Origin: CAYJPV01 sp964372095
Lineage (GTDB): Bacteria > Acidobacteriota > Vicinamibacteria > Vicinamibacterales > JAKQTR01
Direction: 5' to 3'
NCBI GenBank assembly: GCA_964372095.1
Contig: CAYJPV010000021.1
Span: 1 to 64,000, forward strand
DNA: 64,000 nt
Shown here in pieces: positions 12,812-24,108 of the stretch. The translations under genes were made by a program, and so were the position numbers. Every line of letters starts with the position of its first letter. The stretch's first letter is position 1. The notes below the pieces were generated by a model, which did no database searches, was not told the DNA's origin, and saw nothing but the letters and a program-made list of their open reading frames with translations.

Positions 12812-13360
12812 CTACGAGAACGCCGAGACGAAGGTCCGCAAGGTGTACGTACGCTGCTGCCGGCCGACGGTGTAGGTGATGGTGACCACCAGTTCGCGCA
12901 GATCCGGGTTGACCGGCTGCAGTTCATTGATCTGGATCTGCCGCCGGAATCCGAAGAGCGGCGTCACCACGTCGTCTCCGTCGCCGAGCACTCCGTTCGG
13001 CCCGGGATCGCGCTGCGTTTCTACGCCGGCTGCCGCGTCATCGGCGGTGTTCACCAGGCCGTCGGCGCCGGCGGCGTTGAGGGCCTGCGCGGCATCGAGG
13101 AAGACACCGCCCGCCGACAGGTTGCGAATCTGGAACCAGGTAATCGTGCGCGTGTCGCGGGCCGTGTGGACACTCTCGACCGCTTCACGGGCTTTCTCGC
13201 GGGCGATGAGCGTGGCCGAGGACGTGGACATGTGCTGCATGCCCAGGTAGAAGGCCTGCGCCACGCCCAGCAGCCCCACCGTGAGGACGGACATGGCGAT
13301 CATGGTCTCCAGCAGGGTGAAACCCGCCTGTCCCCGGCGCCTGGTGGTCAGCGTGTCCAT
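12812..13360 (-). CDS. PilV-like minor pseudopilin
   Basis: Class III prepilin of 182 aa. Leader MDTLTTRRRGQAG is followed by FTLLETMIAMSVLTVGLLG, with the conserved Glu at mature position 5. This matches the PilV/GspI family, minor components that prime pilus or pseudopilus assembly. Its start overlaps the end of the fimT-like gene by 13 nt, which implies translational coupling. Confidence 0.9.
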   Translation of the reverse strand: MDTLTTRRRGQAGFTLLETMIAMSVLTVGLLGVAQAFYLGMQHMSTSSATLIAREKAREAVESVHTARDTRTITWFQIRNLSAGGVFLDAAQALNAAGADGLVNTADDAAAGVETQRDPGPNGVLGDGDDVVTPLFGFRRQIQINELQPVNPDLRELVVTITYTVGRQQRTYTLRTFVSAFS

Positions 13361-13965
13361 CGGTTTCCATTCCAGCGCCAGTTGCGGACCAGTGCTGTCG
13401 GCCCGAACACGGTGACGGCCCTGGCGCTTGTCGGCTGGCTCGGCCGGCCGAGAAAGACGGTGCCGTTGACGGGATCACCGTTCTGATCCACGAACGATCC
13501 TTCGCTCGTGAACGCCAGCGTGGTTGCGGTCCCGAACGAGGTGGCCGACGCTCTGCCGAACGCATCCGGAGTATCGGGGAGACCGGCAAAGAGCAGGAAC
13601 GTCATCCCTTCTTCGAGTTGGATGTCGCTGAGCACCGTCGTGCCGGGCCCGGGGACCTCGACGCGCCTCACGACCAGCCGGTTCGGCGTCGAGAAGAGGA
13701 CCTGGACTGTCCGGCGTTGCGTAATGGCCTGTTCACGCGCCACGCGCAGCTCAGACATCAGTCGTGCGGAGCCGCCGTCAGCCCGTGCGGAGGTGAGCGC
13801 ACCAGGCATGACCATGGTGGCCATGGCTGCCATCGTGGCGATGATGCCGGCCGTCGCCACCAGTTCGGTCACCGTGAAACCCGAGGCGGATCCACACCGA
13901 CGAACCAGTCGCAGGCGCAAGGGGTTGACCGCGCGTCCTGCCGATGGTCCAAGTTCTGATGTCAT
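13348..13965 (-). CDS. FimT/GspH-like minor pseudopilin
   Basis: First gene of the pseudopilin operon, 205 aa. The processing site is SASG followed by FTVTELVATAGIIATMAAMA, with Glu at mature position 5. The downstream segment with ARLMSELRVAREQAITQRR matches the GspH/FimT helix. ATG 13965 is chosen because GGGAG lies 5 nt upstream; a GTG 18 nt further upstream is weaker. A sigma-54-type promoter lies about 65 nt upstream of the start. Confidence 0.88.
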   Translation of the reverse strand: MTSELGPSAGRAVNPLRLRLVRRCGSASGFTVTELVATAGIIATMAAMATMVMPGALTSARADGGSARLMSELRVAREQAITQRRTVQVLFSTPNRLVVRRVEVPGPGTTVLSDIQLEEGMTFLLFAGLPDTPDAFGRASATSFGTATTLAFTSEGSFVDQNGDPVNGTVFLGRPSQPTSARAVTVFGPTALVRNWRWNGNRWTR

Positions 13966-14028
13966 GACGCTCCCGTCCTGCACTGGCCCAGCCGGCGCGG
14001 CCGCCGGGAGAAGACCACTGCAGTCCGC

Positions 14029-14044
14029 AGCAAGGTCCGCGCCA
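14029..14044 (-). promoter_or_regulatory. Sigma-54 (-24/-12) promoter of the pseudopilin operon
   Basis: On the minus strand the sequence reads TGGCGCGGACCTTGCT. It matches TGGCRCR-N4-TTGCW, with exactly 10 nt between the -24 GG and the -12 GC. Transcription would begin near 14018, about 50 nt before the fimT-like ATG. Sigma-54 control of type IV pilin genes is well known in other bacteria. No enhancer-binding regulator gene lies in the window. Confidence 0.6.
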
Positions 14045-14242
14045 TCCGTGCTGACTGCGGATACCGCTCGATTCAGGCCAGACGGCTTGGCGGAGGGTAC
14101 CCATGCGGCGGTGGGCGCTTACAGATCTGTCGCTCGAACAACGAGCCGGTGGGTGGGTGAGCGAGGGAAGGAGGGGCGCTCGGATGTCCGGAGAATACAC
14201 GACGGGCCCGGCAGGGAGGTTGTCCCAGCCGGGCCCGCCGCC

Positions 14243-14270
14243 CTAGCCTCTAGCCTCTAGCCTCTAGCTT
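14243..14270. repeat. Heptad tandem array (CTAGCCT), array B
   Basis: Three perfect CTAGCCT copies (14243-14263) and one variant (CTAGCTT, 14264-14270). On the minus strand the array begins within the last codons and stop of the radical SAM gene (stop at 14259-14257) and continues into the gap. It is the same unit as array A. Confidence 0.95.
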
Positions 14271-15996
14271 CCAGCTCCGGCCAGTTGCGGCGCTCGAAGA
14301 AGGTCATCGGCTCGATCCGACGGCCGCCCGGGTGGCGGCGCGCGTCGCGTCTGACCGACCACAGCAGCACCGGCCCGACGACCCGATCGACCCAGCGCGA
14401 GAAGTGCCCCAACTCGCGTTCCATGTCGCGGCGCAGGACGCGGACCTTCAGCGCCACGTCTTCGTTCGACTTCTTGAGGTACTTCTCCATCGCGAACAAC
14501 GCGGCGCCGTATCCGTGACGCAGTTCTTTTCCGGCAACCTTCATCCGCTCCCGCACCCGCGGATCCGGATCGTTGCGATATCGCCGCCAGCCTTCCATCA
14601 TCGTCCTGGCCAGGCGGTAGATGCTGGGGCCGTTCTTCTCATAGTCGAGGCGGAACGCCCAGTCGAGCAGCGGTTTCGACTGCTCGCGCGAGATGGCGGC
14701 GTGCTGGAAGTTGAAATGGTCCTGGCCGTGAATGTCCGCCAGATCGACGTCCGGCAGCAGGCGTCCTTCACCCTCGATCTGCTCGTACAGCGGCGTGCCG
14801 GGCACGGGCGTGTAGAGCATGAACTGGTGGAAGTCAGTCTCGTGCGACACCGCGTGCTCGATCTCGGAGGCGATATTCTCCGGCGTGTGGTGCTCGAGGC
14901 CGACGATGGTCGATCCGAGGACGCCGATGCCGTGCGACTGCAGTTCTTTCGTCAGCGCCACGGTGTCGGCCCCCGCCAGCTTCTGATACTGGTTGCGCGG
15001 CGACTCCAGGCCCATCCACACCCAGGCCACGCCCAGCTCCACCAGTTCCCGCATCGTGTATTTCGACACGGCGTTGGCGGACGAAAAGACGTAGAGCGAC
15101 CAGGCCTTTTTCTTCTCCTTCATCTGATCGAGCAACTCCATCGCCCGCTTCTTGTAGAGCAGGAAGTTCTCGTCCATGACGAAGAACGACTTCACGCCCA
15201 GCGTATGCTCCGCGTCGCACATGGCCCGGAACAGCTCCGACCCCTTCTCGAAGAAGTTGATGACCTTGCCCTTGCCGCCGAAGAACGCGGACGTCGTGCA
15301 GAAGTTGCAGCCCATCGGGCAGCCCACCGACGGAATGATCGTGGCCGCCGGGCTGCTGGCCTTCTTCGGCGTGGGCAGGCCCATGACGCTGAAGCCGAAC
15401 GACGACGGAATCACCGGATGGTTGATCGGCTGGTCCGCGGGTTCGCCCAGGAACTCGCGGAACCACGACACGCCTTCACCCCTGACGATGTGGTCGGCGT
15501 CGATCATGTGGTGCACGCCGGGGATGGCGGTCACGTGGCCGCCCACCACGAGAGTGGCCTGCGGCGCGTGTTCGCGCACCAAGCGGCACATCTCGCGCAC
15601 CTTGCCCACGTTCACGATGATGCTCGAGATCCCGACAATGTCGTACTGGCCGGTCTGCAACTCCTCGATGAACCGCTCGCGGGTGGGGAAGTCGAGGACG
15701 GCGCACGGCGCCGAGATGTTGTGCTGGATGAAGATGATGCCCCACGATCGGTGGAACATGCGGAGCGAGAACGGACCCTGCTCGCGCGTCACCTGGTTGT
15801 GGTACAACTCCATCGGGTTGATCGATCGGCTCCCGAAATCGTCGTCCTGCGCGTACGGGCCAAACACGGATGAGAGCAGGATGCGGGCGCTGGTGCCCTT
15901 CGGATGCCGGGGCGCAGCGGGGGCGGCCTGATCACCGGCAGGCGGCTGTTCCGAGCCGAGTGCCCGGGTGATGAAACTGGAGATCTTCTCTGTCAC
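14257..15996 (-). CDS. B12-binding-type radical SAM protein
   Basis: Radical SAM enzyme of 579 aa. The iron-sulfur motif is CPMGCNFC with Cys226, Cys230 and Cys233. The preceding 200 residues look like the Rossmann B12-binding domain found in many such proteins (IVGISSIIVNVGKVREMCRL, VVGGHVTAIPGVHHM). The family includes methylases and C-C bond-forming enzymes; the substrate here is unknown. The start is GTG with no strong ribosome site. It lies upstream of the pseudopilin operon but is separated from it by 290 nt containing array B and the sigma-54 promoter, so it is probably a separate unit. The upstream gap (15997-16224, divergent) shows no convincing promoter. Confidence 0.88.
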   Translation of the reverse strand: MTEKISSFITRALGSEQPPAGDQAAPAAPRHPKGTSARILLSSVFGPYAQDDDFGSRSINPMELYHNQVTREQGPFSLRMFHRSWGIIFIQHNISAPCAVLDFPTRERFIEELQTGQYDIVGISSIIVNVGKVREMCRLVREHAPQATLVVGGHVTAIPGVHHMIDADHIVRGEGVSWFREFLGEPADQPINHPVIPSSFGFSVMGLPTPKKASSPAATIIPSVGCPMGCNFCTTSAFFGGKGKVINFFEKGSELFRAMCDAEHTLGVKSFFVMDENFLLYKKRAMELLDQMKEKKKAWSLYVFSSANAVSKYTMRELVELGVAWVWMGLESPRNQYQKLAGADTVALTKELQSHGIGVLGSTIVGLEHHTPENIASEIEHAVSHETDFHQFMLYTPVPGTPLYEQIEGEGRLLPDVDLADIHGQDHFNFQHAAISREQSKPLLDWAFRLDYEKNGPSIYRLARTMMEGWRRYRNDPDPRVRERMKVAGKELRHGYGAALFAMEKYLKKSNEDVALKVRVLRRDMERELGHFSRWVDRVVGPVLLWSVRRDARRHPGGRRIEPMTFFERRNWPELEARG

Positions 15997-16224
15997 GGCT
16001 TCACGGACCTTTCATGGGAGCCGTTCTCACGATCGGCACGCTGTGTCGGTCCTGAGCACGGTTGCCGCCTGTGCTCGGGCACACGACGGCTGGTACTGTC
16101 CACTCCGGATGAAACTGGAGCTGCGTACCCTCCATGATACGCTCCGCGGTGGGGCCGGGACAAAGATCGCGACAAGACCGGCGCGGCCGGAGATAATCGG
16201 CCTCAGACCACCGCCGAGACGTCC

Positions 16225-16575
16225 ATGAACTGCTTACGAGCACGAGTGCCCGGCCGCGCCCTCGCGATGACGGCCTTCGCGCTGGCCATGGCCAGCCGCG
16301 TCCCTGCCGGACCGGTTCGGGTCGGCTTCGCCGCCTGTGGCGCCAGCTCGGGCGTCCGCGGATTGGCGTCCAGCACGATGCTGCTGCTGGCCGAGGCGGT
16401 TCGCACGGTCGGCGCGGATCGCGCGGCCGTCCGGCAGTTCCTGGCCGGACCGGGCCGGTCCCGACCGCCGTACGAAGGCGTGACGGGCCCGATTTCGTTC
16501 GGCCCGAACCGGTCGATCAACCTGGTCATGACGCGGCTGGATAGTGGGTCCGCCGTGTCCGTCGATTTTCGATGA
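16225..16575 (+). pseudogene. Internally deleted solute-binding protein remnant
   Basis: An open frame of 116 aa. It starts with a signal-peptide-like segment (ALAMTAFALAMASRVPAGP), then VRVGF as at the beginning of a mature periplasmic ligand-binding protein. It jumps directly to a typical LivK-family C-terminus: LLAEAVRTVGADRAAVRQFL, then YEGVTGPISFGPN. Roughly 250-300 internal residues are missing, yet the frame stays open. The stop lies 10 nt before the histidine kinase start, so the two were probably one operon, an SBP feeding a sensor kinase. It may be a relic or a short exported protein that has kept a role. Confidence 0.6.
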
Positions 16576-16585
16576 TGAGGCTTTC

Positions 16586-19500
16586 GTGCTGCTGACGCGA
16601 CGCCCGCTCACCATTCGTGCCACCCTGACGGCCATCGCGGCCGGCGCGTGCGCCTATGTGGGCATCATCGGCGCCTACATCGGTATTGTCCTGGCCCCCG
16701 CCGCCACCGGCCTGCACGATCGGATGGACGCCCTCGAGCAGCAGTTCGGCGCCCTCCAGGATCGTGTGACCATTCTCAAGGACACGCTGCGCCAGGCCGA
16801 GCGGGCCAGTGTACTGGCGAGCCTGTCAGCGCAGGACCTGGGTCGGATCCGGGACCTCCGGGCGCGACTCACGCCGGTTGCCGAGATGTCCGCAGGCATG
16901 CGGGCCAGCCAGCGGCTCTTCCTGCTGTCGCCGGCCATGCGCGGACTGCTCGCGGATTCGGCCGGCGCCGAGTCGCGGTTCGCCGGCATCCTGCAGGAGG
17001 CGCTCGACTACCTCGTGCGCGGCGACGTCGAGGGTGCCCGGCGCCGCCTGGCGGATGCCGGCCAGGCCCGGGACATTCTGATCGCCAACCTCAGCGAAAC
17101 CCAGCGCCAGGGGCTCGTGGACATGGTGGTGGCCGAACGCCAGCTGGCGGCGCGCGCCACGCAGGTGGGCCGTGTCATCGGTTTCTGGGCCCTGGCGGGC
17201 ATGGTGCCGATTGCGCTGGTCTTCCTGGCGGTCCGGCGGCGCCTGTTCGTTCCGCTGGCGGCACTGGACCGCGGGCTGGCGCGTGTGGCTACCGGCGACT
17301 TCAGCACGGCGCTGCCGGTGCTCCGCGAGGACGAAGTGGGCCGGTTGACGGCGCAGTTCAATCAGACCGTGGCCCTGCTGCAGGCGCGCGCCGACGAGGC
17401 GCAGTCGCGCCAGACGACCCTCGCCGAACGCCTCGGACGCCGGAGCGAAACGATCCGGCTGGCCACGCACCGCATCTCGGACATCGCCCTGAGCCCCGCG
17501 CCCGACGAGCAGCTGTTCGAGGAGATCCACAAGGTCGTGTCCGGGCTGATTCGTGCCGACAACTTCTACATCGCGCTGCACGACGCCGAACACGGCATGC
17601 TCAGCTTCCCATACTACATCGACGAGTTCGACCTGCCTCCAGGGCCGCAGCCGATCGCACGGGGCGTCACCGAGTACGTCCTTCGGACGGGCGAGGCCAT
17701 CCTCGTGACGCCCGAGGTGTTCGACCGGCTCGTCGAAGCGGGCGAGGTGGAGCGGTTGGGCGCCCCGTCCGTGGACTGGGTGGGTGTGCCGCTGGTGGCG
17801 GAGAATCAGACGATTGGCGTGTTCGTCGTCCAGAGTTACCACGAGGGGCAGCGGTACACCCAGGCGGACGTGGAGATCCTGCAGTTCGTCTCCGCGCAGG
17901 TAGCCATGGCCGTGGCGCGGCGGCGGGCCGATCAGGCGCTGCGCGAGAGCCAGGACCGGCTGCAGCGGGTCCTCGACGCGGCGCCATTCGGGGCGTTCCT
18001 GTACGACCTGCAACCGGACGGGCGCCTGATCTTCACCGCGGCCAACCAGTCCGCCGACCAGATGCTGAACGTCGACTGCGGGCAGTTTGTCGGCCGGACC
18101 CTCGAAGAGGCATTTCCGGCTCTGGCGCACACCGCGATCCCGGCCGCCTTTCGCCGGACTGCCGCCGAGGGCGTGCGGTTCGACGTCGACCAGGTGGACT
18201 ACGACGAGCAGGGTATCCGCGGCGCGTTCGAGACGCATGCCCTGCAGACGGCGCCGAACCGTGTGGCGGTCTTCTTCAAGGACATCACGGAGCGGAAGCG
18301 GGTCGAGACGGCCCTGCAGCGCGAACGCGACCTCGTGGCCCGCATCGCCGATACCAGCCCGGTGGGCATCACGGTGCTCGACCGCGAGGGCCGAATCACC
18401 TTTGCCAACGGACAGGCGGCACGGACGCTGGGAATCACCCCCGAGGAGCTCAAACAACGCCGGTTCAACACGCCGGACTGGCGGATTACCCAGTACGACG
18501 GCAGCCCGTTCCCGGACGACGAACTGCCGTTCCGCCGCGTCATGACGACAGGGCAGCCGGTCTTCAACGTCGGCCACGCCATCGAGTCGTCTGACGGGCG
18601 GCGCGTACTCCTCTCGATCAACGGTGCGCCGCTGTTCGACGAACACGGCGCCATCGAGGGCGTGGTCGCTGCCGTCACCGACGTGACCGAGCGCGTGCAC
18701 CTCGAAGAACAGTTCCGCCAGGCGCAGAAGATGGAGAGCATTGGCCGACTGGCGGGCGGCGTGGCCCACGATTTCAACAACCTGCTGACGGTGATGCTGG
18801 GTTTCACCGCGCAGGCGAAATCCACCCTCCAGGACGACGATCCCGCCAAGCTGGACCTGGACGAGGTCGAGAACGCGTGTCATCGGGCGGCCGCGCTCAC
18901 GCGCCAGTTGCTGGCATTCGCCCGCCGGCAGGTGATCGACCCGCGCGCCCTCGACTTGAACGTCACGACGCAGTCGATGGACAAGATGTTGCGGCGCCTG
19001 ATTGGCGAGGACATCGAACTGGTGACCGTGCCGGGGGAGGACCTCTGGACGGTATGGGCCGATCCCGGGCAGATACAGCAGGTCCTGGCCAATCTGGTGG
19101 TCAACGCGCGCGACGCCATGCCCCAGGGCGGGCGGCTGACCGTCGAAACCCGCAACGTCACCCTCGATGCCGGCTACGCCGCACGACATCCCGACGTCGT
19201 GCCGGGGGACTACGTCATGCTGGCCGTCACCGACACCGGCCAGGGCATGGCGCCCGAGGTGGCGGCCCGCGTGTTCGAGCCATTCTTCACCACCAAACGC
19301 AGCGGCATCGGCACGGGGCTCGGCCTGGCGACGTGTTACGGCATCGCCACACAGGCGGGCGGATCGATCCGGGTCCGCAGCGAGCCCGGGCACGGCACCA
19401 CGTTCCAGTTGTACCTGCCGCGGGTGAACCGAACGGCCGACGCCGCCCCGGCGAACCAACCGGAGGCCGCCGTCGGCGGCGTCGAACGTATCCTCCTTGT

Positions 19501-19855
19501 CGAAGATGAGGACAACGTGCGCAAGATTGCCGCGCGCACGTTGCGGGATGCGGGGTACACGGTCCTGGAGGCCAACAACGGCGAAGACGCCCTGCTCGTG
19601 GCTGCCGATCGCCTCGACAGCATCGACCTGGTCGTGACCGACGTCGTCATGCCGCAGATGGGTGGCCGCGATCTGGCGGAGCGTCTGCTGGCACTTCGGC
19701 CCGACCTCAAGATCCTGTTCACGTCCGGCTACACCGAGGACGGGATCGTCCATCGCGGCGTCCTGGACCGCGGCGTGTCGTTCCTGCCAAAGCCCTACGA
19801 TCGTGCGTCTCTCACACGGCGCGTCCGGAGCATGCTCGACGGCACGGTGCCGTAG
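16586..19855 (+). CDS. Membrane hybrid histidine kinase (HAMP-GAF-PAS-PAS-HK-REC)
   Basis: Sensor kinase of 1089 aa. A first membrane helix (about 8-38) and a second (about 197-216) enclose a helical periplasmic sensor domain. HAMP follows (about 217-268), then GAF (295-448), two PAS domains (450-568 and 578-700), and a phosphoacceptor helix with His728 in GVAHDFNNLL. The HATPase domain has the N-box LANLVVNARDAM, and a C-terminal receiver carries Asp1019 in VVTDVVMP. GTG 16586 is chosen for GAGG 5 nt upstream; it overlaps nothing and follows the SBP relic by 10 nt. No DNA-binding output is attached, so phosphate must go to a separate partner or act as a sink. Confidence 0.93.
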   Translation: MLLTRRPLTIRATLTAIAAGACAYVGIIGAYIGIVLAPAATGLHDRMDALEQQFGALQDRVTILKDTLRQAERASVLASLSAQDLGRIRDLRARLTPVAEMSAGMRASQRLFLLSPAMRGLLADSAGAESRFAGILQEALDYLVRGDVEGARRRLADAGQARDILIANLSETQRQGLVDMVVAERQLAARATQVGRVIGFWALAGMVPIALVFLAVRRRLFVPLAALDRGLARVATGDFSTALPVLREDEVGRLTAQFNQTVALLQARADEAQSRQTTLAERLGRRSETIRLATHRISDIALSPAPDEQLFEEIHKVVSGLIRADNFYIALHDAEHGMLSFPYYIDEFDLPPGPQPIARGVTEYVLRTGEAILVTPEVFDRLVEAGEVERLGAPSVDWVGVPLVAENQTIGVFVVQSYHEGQRYTQADVEILQFVSAQVAMAVARRRADQALRESQDRLQRVLDAAPFGAFLYDLQPDGRLIFTAANQSADQMLNVDCGQFVGRTLEEAFPALAHTAIPAAFRRTAAEGVRFDVDQVDYDEQGIRGAFETHALQTAPNRVAVFFKDITERKRVETALQRERDLVARIADTSPVGITVLDREGRITFANGQAARTLGITPEELKQRRFNTPDWRITQYDGSPFPDDELPFRRVMTTGQPVFNVGHAIESSDGRRVLLSINGAPLFDEHGAIEGVVAAVTDVTERVHLEEQFRQAQKMESIGRLAGGVAHDFNNLLTVMLGFTAQAKSTLQDDDPAKLDLDEVENACHRAAALTRQLLAFARRQVIDPRALDLNVTTQSMDKMLRRLIGEDIELVTVPGEDLWTVWADPGQIQQVLANLVVNARDAMPQGGRLTVETRNVTLDAGYAARHPDVVPGDYVMLAVTDTGQGMAPEVAARVFEPFFTTKRSGIGTGLGLATCYGIATQAGGSIRVRSEPGHGTTFQLYLPRVNRTADAAPANQPEAAVGGVERILLVEDEDNVRKIAARTLRDAGYTVLEANNGEDALLVAADRLDSIDLVVTDVVMPQMGGRDLAERLLALRPDLKILFTSGYTEDGIVHRGVLDRGVSFLPKPYDRASLTRRVRSMLDGTVP

Positions 19856-19953
19856 CCGGACGAAGAAGTCTTGACTTCGGCGCCGGGCCGGGCATACTCA
19901 CGGAGACGCACCCGCGCGTCCGACATGCCCTCGCCCCCGCACGAGGTTCTCCG

Positions 19954-21897
19954 ATGGCACCCGATCCCTCCCGGGTGGGCCAGCCTGATCCTCACGCCCC
20001 GGATCCGGTCGCCCCGTCCGCGGACGACGAACGATTCCGCCTGCTCGCCGATGCCACGTTCGAAGGCATTGCCATTACCGATCAGGGCATTCTGGTCGAC
20101 TGCAACGAGCAGATGGCGCAGTTGTTCGGCGTGCCGCGCCACCTGCTCATCGGATGCCGCGTCCGCGACTTCATTGCACCGGAGCATGCCGGACTCGTAG
20201 CCGACGCCATGCGCTCGGGCCGGCTCGATCCGTACGAACACGACATGCTGAACCCCGTGCGGGGCCGGATCCCCGTCGAAGTGCGCGCGCGCACGGTCCG
20301 GATGGGGGGACGCCAGGTCCGCGTGACGGCCGTGCGCGACATGACCGAACGGCGGCTGGCCGAACAGGCGGTCCGCGCCAGCGCGTCCAAACTCGAGAGC
20401 ATCTTCCGGGCAGTGCCGGCCGGCATCGGCGTGGTTGCCAATCGGGTGTTCACCGAGGTCAACGAACGCCTGTGCCTGATGGTGGGCTACACCCGCGACG
20501 AACTGCTCGGCCGCGGCTCGCGGATCCTGTACGCGTCGGATGATGAGTTCGAGAAGGTTGGCCGGGAGAAATACGCCCAGATCAAGGCGCGCGGCACCGG
20601 CACGGTCGAGACGCGTTGGGTCCGCAAGGATGGGTCCACCCTTGACGTCCTGCTCAGCTCGTCGCCCATCGATCTCGACGACTGGAGTGCCGGTGTCACC
20701 TTCACCGCGCTCGACATCACCGACCGATCCCGTGCGGCGGCCGATCAGGACCGCCTGCGCGAGCAGCTCGTGCAGGCGCAGAAGATGGAATCCATCGGCC
20801 GGCTGGCCGGCGGCGTGGCCCACGACTTCAACAACATGCTCCAGGCCATTCTCGGCAACGTCGCCCTGGCCCTCGACGAAGGGGCCGGGTCGCCACAACT
20901 GGCCGAGTACCTCGTCGAAATTCAGCAGGCCGCCTCACGGTCCGGAGATCTGACCCGCCAGTTGCTGGCCTTCGCCCGCCGCCAGCCCGTCAGCCCCCGC
21001 GTCCTGGATCTCAACGACACGGTCTCCGGCATGCTGAAGATGCTCCAGCGCCTCATTGGCGAGGACATCCAGCTCGTGTGGCAGCCCGGGCCGGGTCTCT
21101 GGTCGGTCAAGATCGATCCAGGCCAGATCGATCAGGTGCTCGCCAACCTCACCGTCAACGCCCGCGACGCCATAGCCGGGGTGGGTCGCATCACGATCGA
21201 GACGGCCAACGTGACCGTGGACGACGGATTCCCCCACGTCGACCGTGTCCCCGGTGACTACGTGCGCCTGGCCGTGACCGACACGGGCTGCGGCATGGAC
21301 GCCAACACGATGAGCCACCTCTTCGAGCCGTTCTTCACGACGAAGGCCCCTGGCAGGGGCACCGGCCTCGGCCTGGCCACGGTGTACGGCATCATCCGGC
21401 AGAACGGCGGGTTCCTCGACGTGGAGTCGGCGCCGGACCGGGGCACGTCCATGAGCGCCTATCTGCCGCGTTGCGAGATGCTCGTGGCCGCCGCGGGCGC
21501 TGACGTCCAGCCGCCGGTGAGCATCGGCTCCGAGACCATCCTGCTGGCCGAGGACGAAGCGCAGGTCCTCGCGCTGGTGCGCAGCGTACTCGTCAGGCAC
21601 GGCTACACCGTCCTGACCGCGTCCCAGCCCGCCGAGGCGGTGGCCATCGCAGAGGGGTACCCCGGTCCGATTCATCTCCTGGTGACCGATGTCGTCATGC
21701 CCGGCATGAACGGGCGGGAACTGCGCTCGCGTATCGAGGTGATCAAGCCGGGTGTGCGGTGCCTGTACGTCTCCGGCTACACCGCGGACGTGATCGCCCA
21801 CCAGGGCGTGCTCGACGAAGGCGTGCAGTTCCTGCAGAAGCCGTTCTCGATTGCGGCACTGACGCGGCGTATTCGGGACGTGCTCGACGCGACGTGA
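19954..21897 (+). CDS. Soluble hybrid histidine kinase (PAS-PAS-HK-REC)
   Basis: Cytosolic sensor kinase of 647 aa with no membrane segment. Two PAS domains span about residues 25-155 and 150-270. The phosphoacceptor is His290 in GVAHDFNNML, the ATPase N-box is LANLTVNARDAI, and the receiver Asp579 lies in LLVTDVVMPG. ATG 19954 has GAGG 7 nt upstream. It follows the membrane hybrid kinase in the same direction by 98 nt; the kinase cores of the two proteins are alike, so they may be paralogues. Confidence 0.93.
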   Translation: MAPDPSRVGQPDPHAPDPVAPSADDERFRLLADATFEGIAITDQGILVDCNEQMAQLFGVPRHLLIGCRVRDFIAPEHAGLVADAMRSGRLDPYEHDMLNPVRGRIPVEVRARTVRMGGRQVRVTAVRDMTERRLAEQAVRASASKLESIFRAVPAGIGVVANRVFTEVNERLCLMVGYTRDELLGRGSRILYASDDEFEKVGREKYAQIKARGTGTVETRWVRKDGSTLDVLLSSSPIDLDDWSAGVTFTALDITDRSRAAADQDRLREQLVQAQKMESIGRLAGGVAHDFNNMLQAILGNVALALDEGAGSPQLAEYLVEIQQAASRSGDLTRQLLAFARRQPVSPRVLDLNDTVSGMLKMLQRLIGEDIQLVWQPGPGLWSVKIDPGQIDQVLANLTVNARDAIAGVGRITIETANVTVDDGFPHVDRVPGDYVRLAVTDTGCGMDANTMSHLFEPFFTTKAPGRGTGLGLATVYGIIRQNGGFLDVESAPDRGTSMSAYLPRCEMLVAAAGADVQPPVSIGSETILLAEDEAQVLALVRSVLVRHGYTVLTASQPAEAVAIAEGYPGPIHLLVTDVVMPGMNGRELRSRIEVIKPGVRCLYVSGYTADVIAHQGVLDEGVQFLQKPFSIAALTRRIRDVLDAT

Positions 21898-21942
21898 GGG
21901 GGTCCGGTCGATCGTGTTCCCGGCGGAGACGTGGCGTGCGTG

Positions 21943-24018
<2,076 letters not shown>

Positions 24019-24108
24019 GGCTCAGTGTTGATCATCAGCGGGCCCGGGGGGAAGCCAGGGGGGCAGGCGGATGGCGCCGGCCTGGGGGGGAAGTGTAGTG
24101 TAGGGACG

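Noticed and set aside
15970..16120. 13-bp direct repeat GATGAAACTGGAG at 15970 and 16108
   Set aside because: One copy is inside the radical SAM coding region and the other in the gap. It could be chance, and no regulatory reading is supported.
16826..19753. Long open frame of about 975 codons antisense to the membrane hybrid kinase
   Set aside because: High-GC codon bias leaves the opposite strand open. The reading has Arg/His/Gly-rich composition and no domain, whereas the plus strand encodes a complete kinase.
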